Notes: generated by a model not told the origin, from the sequence alone. 64,000 nt of DNA from a bacterium (GCA_021372615.1 JAJFUB010000004.1:1-64000); one strand, 5' to 3'. Counted from the first letter of the stretch, positions 9,258-19,200 are shown. A program made the numbers and translations.

Positions 9258-10307
9258 ATGGCACGCGTCAGGTTGGCAGTCATGGGGGCCGGGCTGATCG
9301 GCGCCAGGCACGCGGCCCTGGTGCGGGCGAACGCGGCGTGCGTGCTGGTGGGTCTGTGCGACACCGACCCGGCCCGCCAGTCGGCTGCCGATGACCTCGG
9401 GGTGCCGTTCTACTCCAGTGTGGAGGAACTCCTCGACCGGGAGCGACCTGACGGCGCGATCATCGCCACCCCCAACGCCCAGCATACGCCGGTGGCTGTG
9501 GCCTGCGCGGCGCGGGGCGTGCATATCCTGGTCGAGAAGCCCATCGCGGACACGCTCGCCCAGGCGCAGTGCCTCATCGCGGCGGCGCGGGACGGGGGCA
9601 TCCGCGTGCTGGTCGGCCACCATCGCCGCCACAACCCGCTCGTGCAGCAGGCGCGCGACCTCGTGCGCGGCGGCGCCCTGGGGAGGCTGCTGGGCTTCTC
9701 AGCCCTGTGGACGCTGCTCAAGCCGGAGGAGTACTTCCGCGTCGCCTGGCGCCGCGAGCGTCCCGGCGGCGGCCCGCTGCTCATCAACCTGATTCACGAC
9801 CTGGACAGTCTGCGCTTCATCTGCGGCGAGGTCGCCAGCGTCTACGCGCAGACCAGCTCGGCCGCCCGTGGCCTGGCGGTCGAGGACACCTTGAGCCTCT
9901 CCCTGACCATGGAGAGCGGCGCGCTGGGCACGATCCTTGCCTCCGACGCCACCCCGGCCCCCTGGTCGTACGAGGCGACCACGGCCGAGAACCCCTCGTA
10001 CTTCCACGTCGCCGAGAACTGCACCCACTTCGTCGGCACGGCCGCCTCCCTGGCCTTCCCCCGGATGGAGCTATGGTCCTACCCGGAGGGTGACCTGCGG
10101 GGCTGGCAACACCACCTCGCGTTGCGCCGCATGGCTGTCCCCGCCCTCGATCCGCTGACGGCCCAACTCGAGCACTTCTGCCGGGTGGTGCGGGGGGAAG
10201 AAGAGCCCCTGGTCAGCGCGGAAGACGGCGCCCGGTCGCTGGCCGTCGCGCTGGCTGCGCACGAGTCGGCCGCGACGGGCGCCGCCGTCAGTCCGCTATC
10301 CGTATGA
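9258..10307 (+). CDS. Gfo/Idh/MocA-family oxidoreductase
   Basis: This is a 349-aa NAD(P)-dependent oxidoreductase of the Gfo/Idh/MocA family, typically acting on sugars, inositols or sugar acids in the cytoplasm. The N-terminal Rossmann motif is VMGAGLIGARH. The family signature EKPIADT follows near residue 97, and a C-terminal alpha/beta domain contains the HDLDSLRFICG segment. The start at 9258 is chosen because GAGGA sits 5 bases upstream and the Rossmann strand begins at residue 2; upstream in-frame codons run through the palindromic repeats and are rejected. It converges, only 13 bases away, on the BNR-protein gene. The substrate cannot be read from sequence. Confidence 0.92.
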   Translation: MARVRLAVMGAGLIGARHAALVRANAACVLVGLCDTDPARQSAADDLGVPFYSSVEELLDRERPDGAIIATPNAQHTPVAVACAARGVHILVEKPIADTLAQAQCLIAAARDGGIRVLVGHHRRHNPLVQQARDLVRGGALGRLLGFSALWTLLKPEEYFRVAWRRERPGGGPLLINLIHDLDSLRFICGEVASVYAQTSSAARGLAVEDTLSLSLTMESGALGTILASDATPAPWSYEATTAENPSYFHVAENCTHFVGTAASLAFPRMELWSYPEGDLRGWQHHLALRRMAVPALDPLTAQLEHFCRVVRGEEEPLVSAEDGARSLAVALAAHESAATGAAVSPLSV

Positions 10308-10320
10308 AGCCGCGCCGGCC

Positions 10321-11493
10321 TTAGGCCTCCTTCGGCTTGATGAACAGCGCCTCGCCGAAGTCCACCCACCCGGTCCGCAGGTCCACGCGGAACCAGCCCT
10401 CGCCGTTCTTCTCGTGGAAGCGCGTGGGCGACCGCTTGCCCAGCTCCTTCAGGTCGTGCTGGGCCCACGTCTCGCCGCCATCGAGGGAGACGATGAAGCC
10501 GCAGTCCATGGGCGAGGCCGGCGCGCAGTGTGACGCGAGGAACACGCCGTCCTGGACGATCATGGCCCCGGATTCCACCTCCGGGTTGAACAGCCGCGTG
10601 TGCTTGTCCGGCTTGCCGATGTCCTCGGGGGCGCAGCAGAACACGCCCCGGTCGTATGGCTCGGGGCCGTTGGAGTCGCTGATCCAGTACATCATCCCGT
10701 CCACGAAGCTGATCCCACCCGCCTTGTAGCGCGAGTTCAGATGATCCGAGATGATGACCTGCCAGTCCCAGCGGTCGGCCGCCAGGTCGTATGTGCCCCG
10801 CAGCCAGTGGCACTCGAAGTACCCGTCGCGGTCCCCGTCCCCCGTGCAGGCGTAGAAGGCGTCCTCCCACGGGTTGTACGCCACGGTGTGAAGGTGGCGG
10901 CAGCGGACCGGGTTGTCGGGGTTGCCCAGCAGCGTGCCCTCGGGGCCGCCGCCCGGCGAGCCGTTGTCCCGGGTGAAGGGGTTCTGGCCGAAGGCGTAGG
11001 CGAGCTTCACGGTCTGCCCGCCATCGGTGGAGTAGTAGATGTTCACCGGCGACGCGCCGCCCACGACGTTGCAGTAGTTCCCCCACGCCACGATCTCGGT
11101 GCCGTTCACGTCCCACGAGTTGGTGCCGGGGAGGGTGTGGAAGTACCAGCCGGGGCGGCTCGGGTCCTGCGGAGTGTGGGGCAGATAGTCCGACCCGTCG
11201 AGGCCCTTCACCGTGACCCGCTCGTACGTCCGCAGGTTGTCGGTGCTCAGGTACAGGTCCGCGCCCGTGGCGAACAGCACATTCCCGTTCCCCAGGAGGC
11301 AACTGAACGTGATGTTCCGCGCCTCGGGGAAGGCCAGGCGGTAAGGCCAGGTGTGGCTGTTGTCCTCCGACAGTAGAATCTCATCATCCGTGTGCGCAAA
11401 CGCCCTGTTGTCACGCTGCGAGTCGACGTAGATGCCCTCCGGCGCTAGCCGGTACCAGAAGTGCTCGGTCTCTCCGATGTGTGTCTGTGGCAT
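10321..11493 (-). CDS. Asp-box (BNR/sialidase-like) propeller protein
   Basis: This 390-aa protein has no signal peptide. Four Asp-box-like turns are visible: SEDNSHTW, STDNLRTY, STDGGQTV and SLDGGETW, the last an exact SxDxGxTW. Such repeats mark six- or seven-bladed propellers of the sialidase/BNR superfamily. Catalytic residues of true sialidases are not evident, so binding or an unrelated hydrolase role is possible. The ATG at 11493 begins MPQTHIGETEH. The open frame continues upstream, but that part overlaps the opposite-strand MFS gene and is low-complexity, so it is rejected. The ribosome binding site is weak. It is divergent from the MFS gene with a 183-base gap. Confidence 0.8.
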   Translation of the reverse strand: MPQTHIGETEHFWYRLAPEGIYVDSQRDNRAFAHTDDEILLSEDNSHTWPYRLAFPEARNITFSCLLGNGNVLFATGADLYLSTDNLRTYERVTVKGLDGSDYLPHTPQDPSRPGWYFHTLPGTNSWDVNGTEIVAWGNYCNVVGGASPVNIYYSTDGGQTVKLAYAFGQNPFTRDNGSPGGGPEGTLLGNPDNPVRCRHLHTVAYNPWEDAFYACTGDGDRDGYFECHWLRGTYDLAADRWDWQVIISDHLNSRYKAGGISFVDGMMYWISDSNGPEPYDRGVFCCAPEDIGKPDKHTRLFNPEVESGAMIVQDGVFLASHCAPASPMDCGFIVSLDGGETWAQHDLKELGKRSPTRFHEKNGEGWFRVDLRTGWVDFGEALFIKPKEA

Positions 11494-11676
11494 AGTCAGC
11501 CATTCCCATTCAGTTCTCTGCGGCGAGTTGCGCCGGTGGCCAGGCCACGGCGGCGGGTACTTCTCCGCAGGTCCCCGGCCCGCCTCCCTGCCGGGGACAC
11601 CAGGGGGCGAAGCAGGAGCACGTCGGGCCGGGCGGGAAGTGGGGGCCGACGGGTCGTCTGGTTGAGAGGAACAGGC

Positions 11677-13023
11677 ATGGAGTCTGATACGCACTCTGAG
11701 TTGACGCCGCACCACACGCCGGCACAGGCCGGCCCCCCCGGGCAGGGCGGCAACGGCGGGTCGGCCTCCCTGGCGCGCAAGGTGACGCTGGCCCTGCTGT
11801 GGCTGATCTACGCGACGCACTATCTGGGCCGGGTGAATCTCGCCGCCGCGCAAAAGGACCTCGCCGCCCAGCAGGGCCTCAGCAAGCACCAACTGGGCTC
11901 TCTGCTGTCGCTGCTGAAGATATTCTATGGCAGCGGTCAGTTCATCAACGGGCATCTGGCCGACCGGTTGAGCCCTCGCCGCCTGATCGTCCTGGGCCTG
12001 ACCGCCTCGGGCCTCATCAATCTCCTGTTTGCGCATCAGAACCGCTTCGGCTGGTTTGCTGTCCTGTGGGCCGCCAATGGCTACTTCCAGGCCTTCGGCT
12101 GGACCTCCGTGGTGCGGCTGGCGGCCAACTGGTTCCCCCCGCGCCTGCGCGAGACGGCCTCGGGCATTCTCGGCACCTCGTACGTCCTGGGGAGCGGGCT
12201 GAGTTGGCTCCTGGCCGGCGGGCTCACCCAGACCTTCGGCTGGCGCTATGCCTTCTGGTGCCCGGCCTGGATCTGCTTTGCCGTCGCGGGTGTCGTGCTG
12301 CTGTGGGTGCGGGACAATCCGGCGGAGGCCAACGGTGCCAATGGCGTGCCTGGCGACTGTCCCGCCGACCCCGCCGAGCCTGCGGCAGACCCCCGCCGTC
12401 GTGGCCGGTGGCTCGCGCTGGGCGTCCTGGCCTTCGCCCAGGCCTGTCTGCTGTTCGGCTATCACGGCCTGCTGGACTGGACGCCGCACTATCTGGCGGA
12501 GGTGGGGCGGGTGGGCGCCGAGGCGGCCGCCAACCGCGCTTTCCTGCTGCCCCTGGGGGGCGGCCTGGGCTGCCTGGGGCTCGCGCTGATCTCCCGGCGC
12601 GTGCCGGGTAAGCTGGGCCTGGGCCGCACAGTCGTCGCGCCGCTGCTGGTGCTGACCGCGCTGGTGCTGGTCTTCCCGGGCTTGCCGCGCCGCGCCCCGG
12701 CGGCGATCCCCGGCGGGCTGCTCCTCATGGGCGCGGTCTCGTCGCCTCCCGCGAGCGTCACAGCGTGCGCGCTACCGGCCGACCTGTGCGGCGCCGAAGC
12801 CGCCGGCCGCGCCGCCGGCCTCATTGACGCCTCCGGCTACGTCGGCTCGGCCTGCTCGGGCTGGCTATCGGGCCAGGTGCTGGATCGCGTGGGGGCACAT
12901 CGTGGGTCGGACGCGGCGTGGAATGCCGTCTGGCGCATGTGGGCCGGGGGCGTACTCGTGGCGGCGGCGCTGATCAGTCTGATCGCCCGGTGGCTGCGCC
13001 GCGACGGCAACCGGACGGGGTAG
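11677..13023 (+). CDS. MFS transporter, organophosphate/phosphate antiporter-like
   Basis: This 448-aa inner-membrane protein has about 12 hydrophobic segments. A charged, Gly/Pro-rich tail of about 30 residues precedes the first. The YATHYLGRVNLAAAQ segment in TM1 and the GHLADRLSPRRLIVLG loop between TM2 and TM3 are typical of the GlpT/UhpC (OPA) branch of the major facilitator superfamily. The start at 11677 is set by GAGAGGA 6 bases upstream. It probably imports a sugar phosphate or small organic anion, possibly a breakdown product of the neighbouring hydrolases, but the substrate is inferred. It converges on the TetR gene with 23 bases between stops and no visible terminator. Confidence 0.88.
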   Translation: MESDTHSELTPHHTPAQAGPPGQGGNGGSASLARKVTLALLWLIYATHYLGRVNLAAAQKDLAAQQGLSKHQLGSLLSLLKIFYGSGQFINGHLADRLSPRRLIVLGLTASGLINLLFAHQNRFGWFAVLWAANGYFQAFGWTSVVRLAANWFPPRLRETASGILGTSYVLGSGLSWLLAGGLTQTFGWRYAFWCPAWICFAVAGVVLLWVRDNPAEANGANGVPGDCPADPAEPAADPRRRGRWLALGVLAFAQACLLFGYHGLLDWTPHYLAEVGRVGAEAAANRAFLLPLGGGLGCLGLALISRRVPGKLGLGRTVVAPLLVLTALVLVFPGLPRRAPAAIPGGLLLMGAVSSPPASVTACALPADLCGAEAAGRAAGLIDASGYVGSACSGWLSGQVLDRVGAHRGSDAAWNAVWRMWAGGVLVAAALISLIARWLRRDGNRTG

Positions 13024-13046
13024 CCCGTCGGGGCCTGGGGAAGGGT

Positions 13047-13655
13047 CTAGCGCTTGCGGCGGGCGGCACACCCGTTCAGGAACAGGTCCACGTGTGTGCG
13101 CGGATCCACATGGAGAGGCTCCTGGCGGATCTCGGCGCGCAGGGCTGCCGTGAGTAGCGGGCCCATGAACGCCAGCCAGATGCTGTCCCCCATCTCCATG
13201 GTCAGTTCACCGGTATCCTGGTAGTGCCCGAAGAGATGTGCGTGGGCCTGCTGCAGCCCGGCGAAGGCCTGGTGCACCAGCTTCTGCTGCTTCTCGGGCA
13301 TGCGCGCCACCTCGGGCAGCACGCCGATGAGCAGGTGATCCCCTCCGCGCAGGTACTCGACCGCCAACTTAGTCAGGCTCAGCAGGTCGGCCTCCAGGTC
13401 CCCGGTCGGGGCGGGCACGACCTCTCGGTCCGCCTCGGCCCGCTGCACCAGGGCTGCCGCCAGCAGGTCATCCCGCGTCGAGAACAGGCGGAACAGCGTG
13501 ACTTCATTGACCTGCGCGACGCGCGCAATCTCCCGGCTGGTCGCACCGCGGTACCCGCGCTCGTGCAGTACCGTCAGGGCGGCCTCCAGCAGCCGCTCCC
13601 GCGCCGAGCCCAGTACCTGGGGATCCTGCCGATGGTTCGTCACAGCGCGTCTCAC
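13047..13655 (-). CDS. TetR/AcrR-family transcriptional regulator
   Basis: This 202-aa protein has an N-terminal TetR helix-turn-helix (about residues 16-62, with AALTVLHERGYRGATSREIARVAQVNEVTLFRLF) and a helical ligand-binding C-terminal domain. The start is GTG at 13655, with GAGGAGG 6 bases upstream. It is divergent from the AbrB/RND efflux cluster and probably represses it by binding the palindrome at 13799-13818. Its own promoter (13677-13705) lies close to its start. The AcrR-like arrangement suggests de-repression by an exported compound. The ligand is unknown. Confidence 0.92.
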   Translation of the reverse strand: MRRAVTNHRQDPQVLGSARERLLEAALTVLHERGYRGATSREIARVAQVNEVTLFRLFSTRDDLLAAALVQRAEADREVVPAPTGDLEADLLSLTKLAVEYLRGGDHLLIGVLPEVARMPEKQQKLVHQAFAGLQQAHAHLFGHYQDTGELTMEMGDSIWLAFMGPLLTAALRAEIRQEPLHVDPRTHVDLFLNGCAARRKR

Positions 13656-13676
13656 GGGGTGCCTCCTCGGTCACTC

Positions 13677-13705
13677 ACTATAGCCCACTCGGTTCCCTGT
13701 GTCCA
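13677..13705 (-). promoter_or_regulatory. Predicted promoter of the TetR gene
   Basis: On the minus strand, TGGACA (13700-13705) and TATAGT (13677-13682) are separated by 17 bases. Both are 5/6 matches to the sigma-70 consensus. The start site would fall near 13670, giving a short leader that contains the GAGGAGG ribosome binding site. Confidence 0.6.
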
Positions 13706-13767
13706 ACCCCCTGGCCCTGCCAGCGGCACCACGACGGCCCCTCCGGAGCTGGTCCACAGAATAGTGC

Positions 13768-13796
13768 TTGACAGATCATACCCGATCTCGTAGGAT
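13768..13796 (+). promoter_or_regulatory. Predicted promoter of the AbrB/RND efflux cluster
   Basis: TTGACA (13768-13773), a perfect -35 element, is followed after exactly 17 bases by TAGGAT (13791-13796, 4/6). This is the best sigma-70-type promoter I found in the window. It reads toward the AbrB-like gene at 14122 through a leader of about 320 bases and is overlapped downstream by the palindrome at 13799-13818. Confidence 0.65.
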
Positions 13797-13798
13797 CA

Positions 13799-13818
13799 AT
13801 GCAAGTACTTGCTTGCAT
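13799..13818. promoter_or_regulatory. Palindromic operator, probable TetR binding site
   Basis: ATGCAAG and CTTGCAT form inverted arms around a 6-base spacer. A perfect 12-bp palindrome, GCAAGTACTTGC (13801-13812), is nested inside. It begins two bases after the -10 element and covers the expected transcription start, the usual place for a TetR-family repressor site. Confidence 0.6.
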
Positions 13819-14121
13819 CGTCCCGGGTAGTCGCATCGCTTGCCTTCGTATGACCCGTATTTCCGCCGTAGAGCCTGGGTTGCCCCCCGGCCAGTGTCTT
13901 GCTCAGCCCGGCATGTCCGACGCGCCTGCGCCCCTCCCGAGACAGGCCGGCGCGCGTCCAGGACCCGAAGGCCCTGGGACGCGTCCGCTGTTCCCACGAC
14001 GGAAGTCGTGCCGGGCTGAGCGATTCAGTACCCCTGGCCCGCCCCGCTGGCTCGCCCGAAGACCGGGCCGCGCGGGCGGGTACATGTGGGCAATGTACGA
14101 GTCCAGAGGAGCTTGCCTCCC
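13819..14121 (+). other. Long leader of the efflux cluster with potential RNA structure
   Basis: About 300 bases lie between the operator and the AbrB-like start, with no credible gene. A perfect 13-bp inverted repeat (GCTCAGCCCGGCA at 13901-13913 with TGCCGGGCTGAGC at 14009-14021) encloses 95 bases. An alternative small hairpin, CACGAC-GGAA-GTCGTG (13995-14010), has a GNRA loop and overlaps its 3' arm. No known riboswitch or ncRNA class was recognised. Confidence 0.4.
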
Positions 14122-14352
14122 ATGGCCGAGCACAGCCTGACCGACTGCTTTGTGGGCGCCGCCACCGTAGGACGACGCGGACAGATTGTGATCCCGACCG
14201 AAGCGCGCAAGCGTCTCGGCATTGAGCCCGGCGATCGGCTACTGATAGTGACCGACCCGCAGGGCAGCGGCGTGGCCTTCGTGAAGTTCGACGAGGTCTC
14301 GGAAGTTCAGCGAGGGTTGCAGGCTGTGCTGGCCTCCATGTACGAAGCCTGA
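14122..14352 (+). CDS. AbrB/SpoVT-like swapped-hairpin DNA-binding protein
   Basis: This 76-aa protein contains the AbrB signature ATVGRRGQIVIPTEARKRLGIEPGDRLLI (about residues 11-39), which forms a dimeric swapped-hairpin DNA-binding domain. The ATG at 14122 is chosen because AGAGGAG lies 11 bases upstream; an alternative GTG at 14086 would add 12 residues. It is the first gene of the efflux cluster, 184 bases before the membrane-fusion gene. AbrB-like proteins are often antitoxins, but no toxin gene adjoins it here, so a transcriptional role on this cluster is more likely. Confidence 0.85.
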   Translation: MAEHSLTDCFVGAATVGRRGQIVIPTEARKRLGIEPGDRLLIVTDPQGSGVAFVKFDEVSEVQRGLQAVLASMYEA

Positions 14353-14536
14353 ACCCCCGGTAATGTGACCGCTCCCCAGGCGCCCTGACCCTCATTCGGT
14401 TCGCCGGTGGTCACTGCGACGGTCCATCACGCGCTCGGTGGCGCGGGGTACGCTTGGCTTGTGCCACGCCTCCGACGTCCGGCACCAGACGTGGCGCCAC
14501 AGATCGCCGGCCCGGAAGCACAAGGAGGAAGATCGC

Positions 14537-16135
14537 ATGTTGCGACGAGTCGCGACGAATCACACTTGGCTCGCAGTGGCCGCGGCCGTGGTGGTGCTGG
14601 TGCTGTCGTCCTGGGCGCTGAGCGGCTGCGGCCGCGGTCACGCGCAGGCTCCTACCGCCGCCGCCACCACTACCGCTACCCCGGTCGAGGTGCAGGCGTC
14701 CACGCGCGGCGTCGTGACCCGCTGGGTGGCGGTGTCGGGCTCACTCGTGGCTCTCGACGACGTGCCCGTGTCCTCCCGCGTCAGCGGACGCCTCGCGCGG
14801 GTCATGGTGCGCGAGGGCGATTCGGTGGCCGCCGGGCAGGTCGTGGCGGAGCTGGACATGGCCGATCAGCGGTCGGGGTTGCGGGCTGCCGAAGGGGCCG
14901 TCCAGGCCGCCCAGGCACGCCTCGAGCAGGCCAAGGCCGTACACCGCCAGCAGGTCGTGACCTCCCAGAGCGGGGTCAAGGTGGCCAGTGCCGCCTACAC
15001 CCAGCAGCGCGTCACCACCCGCACGGGCATCGAGGCCGCACAGGCTGCGTTGCAGAGCGCCCAGGCCCAGCTCTCACAGGTCCGCGAGGGCGCCCGGGCC
15101 CAGGATATCCGCCGCGCCCAGGAGCAGGTGACCATCGCCCAGGCGCAACTGGACAAGGCGCAGGCCGACAGCGCGCGTTACCGGAGACTCACCACACAGG
15201 GCGCGGCTGCCAAGGCCACCCTCGAGCAGTACGAGACCGCCGAGCGGGTCACGCAGGCGCAACTGCGCGCCGCCCAGGAGGCCCTGTCGCTGGTCAAGGA
15301 GGGCGCGCGGTCACAGGAGGTCATCCAGGCCGAGCAGGCCGTCCGCCAGGCCGAGGAACGCTTGCGGCAAGCCAAGGCTGCGGCGGCGATGGACGACGTG
15401 CGGGCGGCCGACCTCGAGTCGGCCAAGGCCGGCATGGCTCAGATTGACGTGCGTGCGGCCGACGTGCAGGCTGCCCGCGCCGCCCTGCACCAGGCGCAAA
15501 GCTCCGCCGCCATCTCCCGCAAAGCCCTCGCCGACGCCTTCATCCGCTCACCCCTGTCCGGCCAGATCGCCTCGCGCACCGCCGAGCCGGGCCAGGTCGT
15601 CTCCCCCGGCGCTCCGATCCTGCGCGTAGTGGCGCTCAACTCCGTCGGCTTCGAGCCGGCCGTGCCCGCCCGCGAGTTGGCCTCCATCCGCGTCGGCCAG
15701 CCCGTCGAAGTGACGATCAACAAGCTATCCGCTACGCCGTTCCAGGGCCGCGTCGCCGTCGTCTATCCGGCGGGGGCCGAGCAGAGCCGGACCTTCACCA
15801 TCCGCATCAGCATTGACAACAAGCGCGGCTTGCTGCGCCCCGAGATGTTCGCCCGCGGGCGCATCCAGGTCGAGCAACACGCCGACGCGCTGCTGGTCCC
15901 CAAGGATGCGCTGCTGCGCGACACCGCCGAGGGGACGCGCGAGGACCAGGCCCGCGTCTTCACCGTCGAGAACGGCAAGGCCGTCGAGCACCAGGTTGTC
16001 ACCGGACTGGAGTCAGAGGACGGCCAGTGGGTCGAGGTCCGCGGTCTGACTGAGGGCGCGCAGATCGTCGTGGAAGGGCAGCATGGTCTCACCGACGGCG
16101 AGCAGGTGACCATCGGGACCGGCGCGACCAAGTAA
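14537..16135 (+). CDS. HlyD-type periplasmic membrane-fusion lipoprotein of an RND pump
   Basis: This 532-aa protein joins the RND pump to the outer-membrane channel. It has a lipoprotein leader (lipobox LSGC) that would anchor it in the inner membrane. A biotinyl-lipoyl half-motif (VSSRVSGRLARVMVREGDSVAAGQVVAELD) comes next. The helical hairpin that follows, about residues 95-325, is very long and rich in Ala and Gln, well beyond the usual MFP length. Then come the second lipoyl half (DAFIRSPLSGQIASRTAEPGQVVSPGAPIL) and the beta-barrel and membrane-proximal domains. AAGGAGGAA sits 6 bases before the ATG. The RND gene follows after 90 bases. Confidence 0.92.
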   Translation: MLRRVATNHTWLAVAAAVVVLVLSSWALSGCGRGHAQAPTAAATTTATPVEVQASTRGVVTRWVAVSGSLVALDDVPVSSRVSGRLARVMVREGDSVAAGQVVAELDMADQRSGLRAAEGAVQAAQARLEQAKAVHRQQVVTSQSGVKVASAAYTQQRVTTRTGIEAAQAALQSAQAQLSQVREGARAQDIRRAQEQVTIAQAQLDKAQADSARYRRLTTQGAAAKATLEQYETAERVTQAQLRAAQEALSLVKEGARSQEVIQAEQAVRQAEERLRQAKAAAAMDDVRAADLESAKAGMAQIDVRAADVQAARAALHQAQSSAAISRKALADAFIRSPLSGQIASRTAEPGQVVSPGAPILRVVALNSVGFEPAVPARELASIRVGQPVEVTINKLSATPFQGRVAVVYPAGAEQSRTFTIRISIDNKRGLLRPEMFARGRIQVEQHADALLVPKDALLRDTAEGTREDQARVFTVENGKAVEHQVVTGLESEDGQWVEVRGLTEGAQIVVEGQHGLTDGEQVTIGTGATK

Positions 16136-16225
16136 GCTGCCGGGGCGGAGTACCCTTCCCTTGGCTGCAACCGCGCACAGGCTGTCGAGGCCGCCATCGC
16201 CTCAGGGATGGGGCCGGAGGAAGCA

Positions 16226-19200
16226 ATGCAACTACTTGCCAGGCTATCAGTCCACAGGCCCGTCGTGGCGACAGTGCTCATCCTGACCCTCGTCGTGGTG
16301 GGGACCCTGTCGCTCACGAAGCTGGGCATTGACCGCTTTCCGAACGTGGACATCCCGGTCGTGACGATCACCACGATCCTCCCGGGCGCGACGCCCGAGG
16401 AGATGGACTCCCAGGTCACCGAGGAGATCGAGAAACAGGTCAACAGCATCTCGGGCATTGACACGCTGACCTCCACCTCGTCCGAGGGCGTCTCGGTCGT
16501 GATGATCAAGTTCCTGCTGGAGAAGGACGTGGACGTGGCCGAGCAGGAGGCGCGGTCCAAGGTGGACTTGGCAGTGCCCAACCTGCCCGAGGATGCCGAC
16601 AAGCCGACCGTGACGAAGATGGACGCCGGCGCCATCGCCGTCATGACCATCGCGCTGTCGGCCAAGACCGCCGACATTCGCGACCTGACGGAGTTCGCCG
16701 ACAAGCGCCTGCGGCCGCAGCTGGAGAACATCAGCGGCGTGGGCGAAGTCGAGATCATCGGCGGCCGGGCGCGCCAGGTTAACGTGCTGCTCGATGCCTA
16801 TGCGCTGCGCTCCTACGGCCTGACCGCCTCGGACATCGAGGCCGCGCTGCGGGTGCAGAACCTGCAGGTGCCGGGCGGCTCGACCGACCAGGGCAACCGC
16901 CGCATGTCGGTCCGCACCCAGGGCCGAACCACTGACATGGCCTCCCTGCGCGACCTCATCGTCACCGTGTGCAACGGCCAGCCGATTCATCTGAGCGACG
17001 TGGCGGACGTGGAGGACGCGGCCGAGGAGGCCGAGTCCATCGCCAACGTGAACGGTCAGCGCGCCGTCGTGCTGTCGGTCAAGAAGCAGAGCGGCGCCAA
17101 TGTGGTCGCCGTCGTGGACGCCGTCACCAAGCGCCTGGAGCAGGCCCAGTCCATGCTGCCCCAGGGCTACGAGACGCGCGTCGTGTCGGACAACTCGATC
17201 TTCATCCGCCGGTCGCTGGACGCGGTCAAGGAGCACCTGATCCTCGGCGCGATCTTCGCCTCGCTGGTCGTGCTGCTGTTCCTGGCCAACGGCCGCTCGG
17301 CCATCATCGCCGCCCTGTCCATCCCGGCCTCGCTGCTGGCGACCTTCACGCTCATCTCGCTGATGCACTTCACGCTCAACATGCTGACCCTGTTGGCGCT
17401 GACGCTGGCGGTGGGCATCGTCATTGACGATGGCGTCATCGTGCTCGAGAACATCTACCGCTATCTGCATGAGAAGGACATGTCGCCCCGCCAGGCGGCG
17501 CTGGACGCGACCAAGGAGATCGGTCTGGCTGTCCTGGCAACCACAGCCTCCCTGGTCGCGGTGTTCATGCCCATCGCCTTCATGCAGGGGATCGTGGGCC
17601 GGATGTTCCAGTCGTTCGGCCTGACCATGTCGTTCGCCATCATGGTGTCCCTGCTGGTGGCGTTCACGCTCACCCCCATGCTGTGCTCCAAGTGGCTGCG
17701 CAAGCCGCGGCCGCAGGCCGAGCGGGGGGACGACGGCGAGTCCGGCGCCACGCCGACGCGGGAGCGGCACGCGGGGCACAGCGAGAAGTCGGGCCTCTTC
17801 GGGCGCATCGAGGGCTTCTACGGGATGGTCCTCGACTGGTCCCTGCGGCACCGCTGGGCGGTGGTGCTGCTCGCCCTCGCGATCTTCGCCATGGTTGTAC
17901 CGCTGGGCAAGGGTGTGGGCTTCAGCTTCATCCCCGAGGACGATGAGAGCCGGTTTGTGGTCTCGGTACGGGCGCCGGAGGGGACGACCCTGGCGGCGAC
18001 CGAGACCCTCATGAACCGCATCGCCAGGGACATCCGCGCACTTCCGGAGGTCGCCTACACGGTCGTCACAGTGGCCGACGACAGGCAGCGCACGCAGAAC
18101 CTGGGCACTGTGGATGTCCACATGAACCAGGTTGAAGAGCGCAAGACTAAGACGACACAGCAACAGTTGATGACCCGGACACGCAAGGAGATCCTGACGC
18201 GCTATCCGGCCGAGCTGCGGTCCACCGTGTCGCCAGTCAGCCCGATCGGCGGCGGCGCCTCGGCTCTGGTGACGTACACCATCACCGGCCCGGACACCGA
18301 CCGCGTGATCGCGGCGGGGAACCGCATGGTCGCCGCGCTCAAGAAGGATCCGCTCGCGGCCGACGCGGACACGAGTTCCGTGGTGGGAAAGCCGGAGCTG
18401 GGCGTGACGGTAGACCGCCCCGCGGCGGCGGACCTGGGCCTGTCGGTCGCCGCGATCGCCTCGACGCTCCGCACGCTCGTGGCGGGCAAGAAGGTCTCAG
18501 ACTACGCCGACGGCGGGCACCTGTACGACGTGAACCTGCGGGCGCTGCCGGAGTACCGCCTGTCGAGGGACACGCTCTCGCTGTTCACGGTCAAGAGCGG
18601 CAGCCCCACCATCGGCACGGTGCCCCTGGACCAGGTCGTGAGCTACCGTGAGACCGGCGCGCCCTCGGTGGTGAGCCGCTACGGCCGCGCGCATTCGGCC
18701 ACGATCTCGACCAACCCGGCGCCAGGAGTATCGGAGTCGACGCTCCAGAAGCGCGTGGTCGCTCTGCTCCAGGAGCAGAACCTCGGCCCGCTCTACCGGG
18801 GCGCCTTCACCGGCCGCGCGGCCGAGCTGGCGCGGACGATGAGCGGCTTCCTGATATCTCTGGTTCTGGCCGTCGTCTTCATGTACCTGATCCTGTCGGC
18901 CCAGTTCGAGTCGTGGGTCTACCCGCTGGTCATTCTCAACGTGCTCCCGCTGACACTGCCGTTCGCGATGTTCTCGCTGTGGGTGCTGCGGGGTTCGCTC
19001 AACATCTTCTCGATGCTCGGCATCCTGGTGCTGTTCGGGATGGTCATGAAGAACGCCATCCTCCAGGTGGACCACACCAACGGGCTGCGCGAGACCGGGA
19101 TGGACCGCCGCCAGGCGATCCTCACCGCCTGTAAGGACAGGTTGCGCCCGATCCTGATGACGACGATTGCGTTTGTAGCCGGCATGGTGCCGCTGGCCCT

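Noticed and set aside
11494-12489. 332-codon upstream extension of the BNR-protein frame
   Set aside because: It lies wholly opposite the MFS transporter and its upstream region, is low-complexity, and the Asp-box protein has a sensible start at 11493.
13819-14121. Leader considered as a known RNA (RNase P, SRP, 6S or a riboswitch)
   Set aside because: None of the conserved core motifs of these classes could be found on either strand.
14122-14352. AbrB-like protein considered as a toxin-antitoxin antitoxin
   Set aside because: No PIN, MazF, Fic or other toxin-like gene adjoins it; the next gene encodes an efflux membrane-fusion protein.
13796-14395. 199-codon minus-strand open frame in the TetR-AbrB gap
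   Set aside because: It is Arg/Ser/Pro-rich without domains, overlaps the promoter, operator and the AbrB-like gene, and has no ribosome site.
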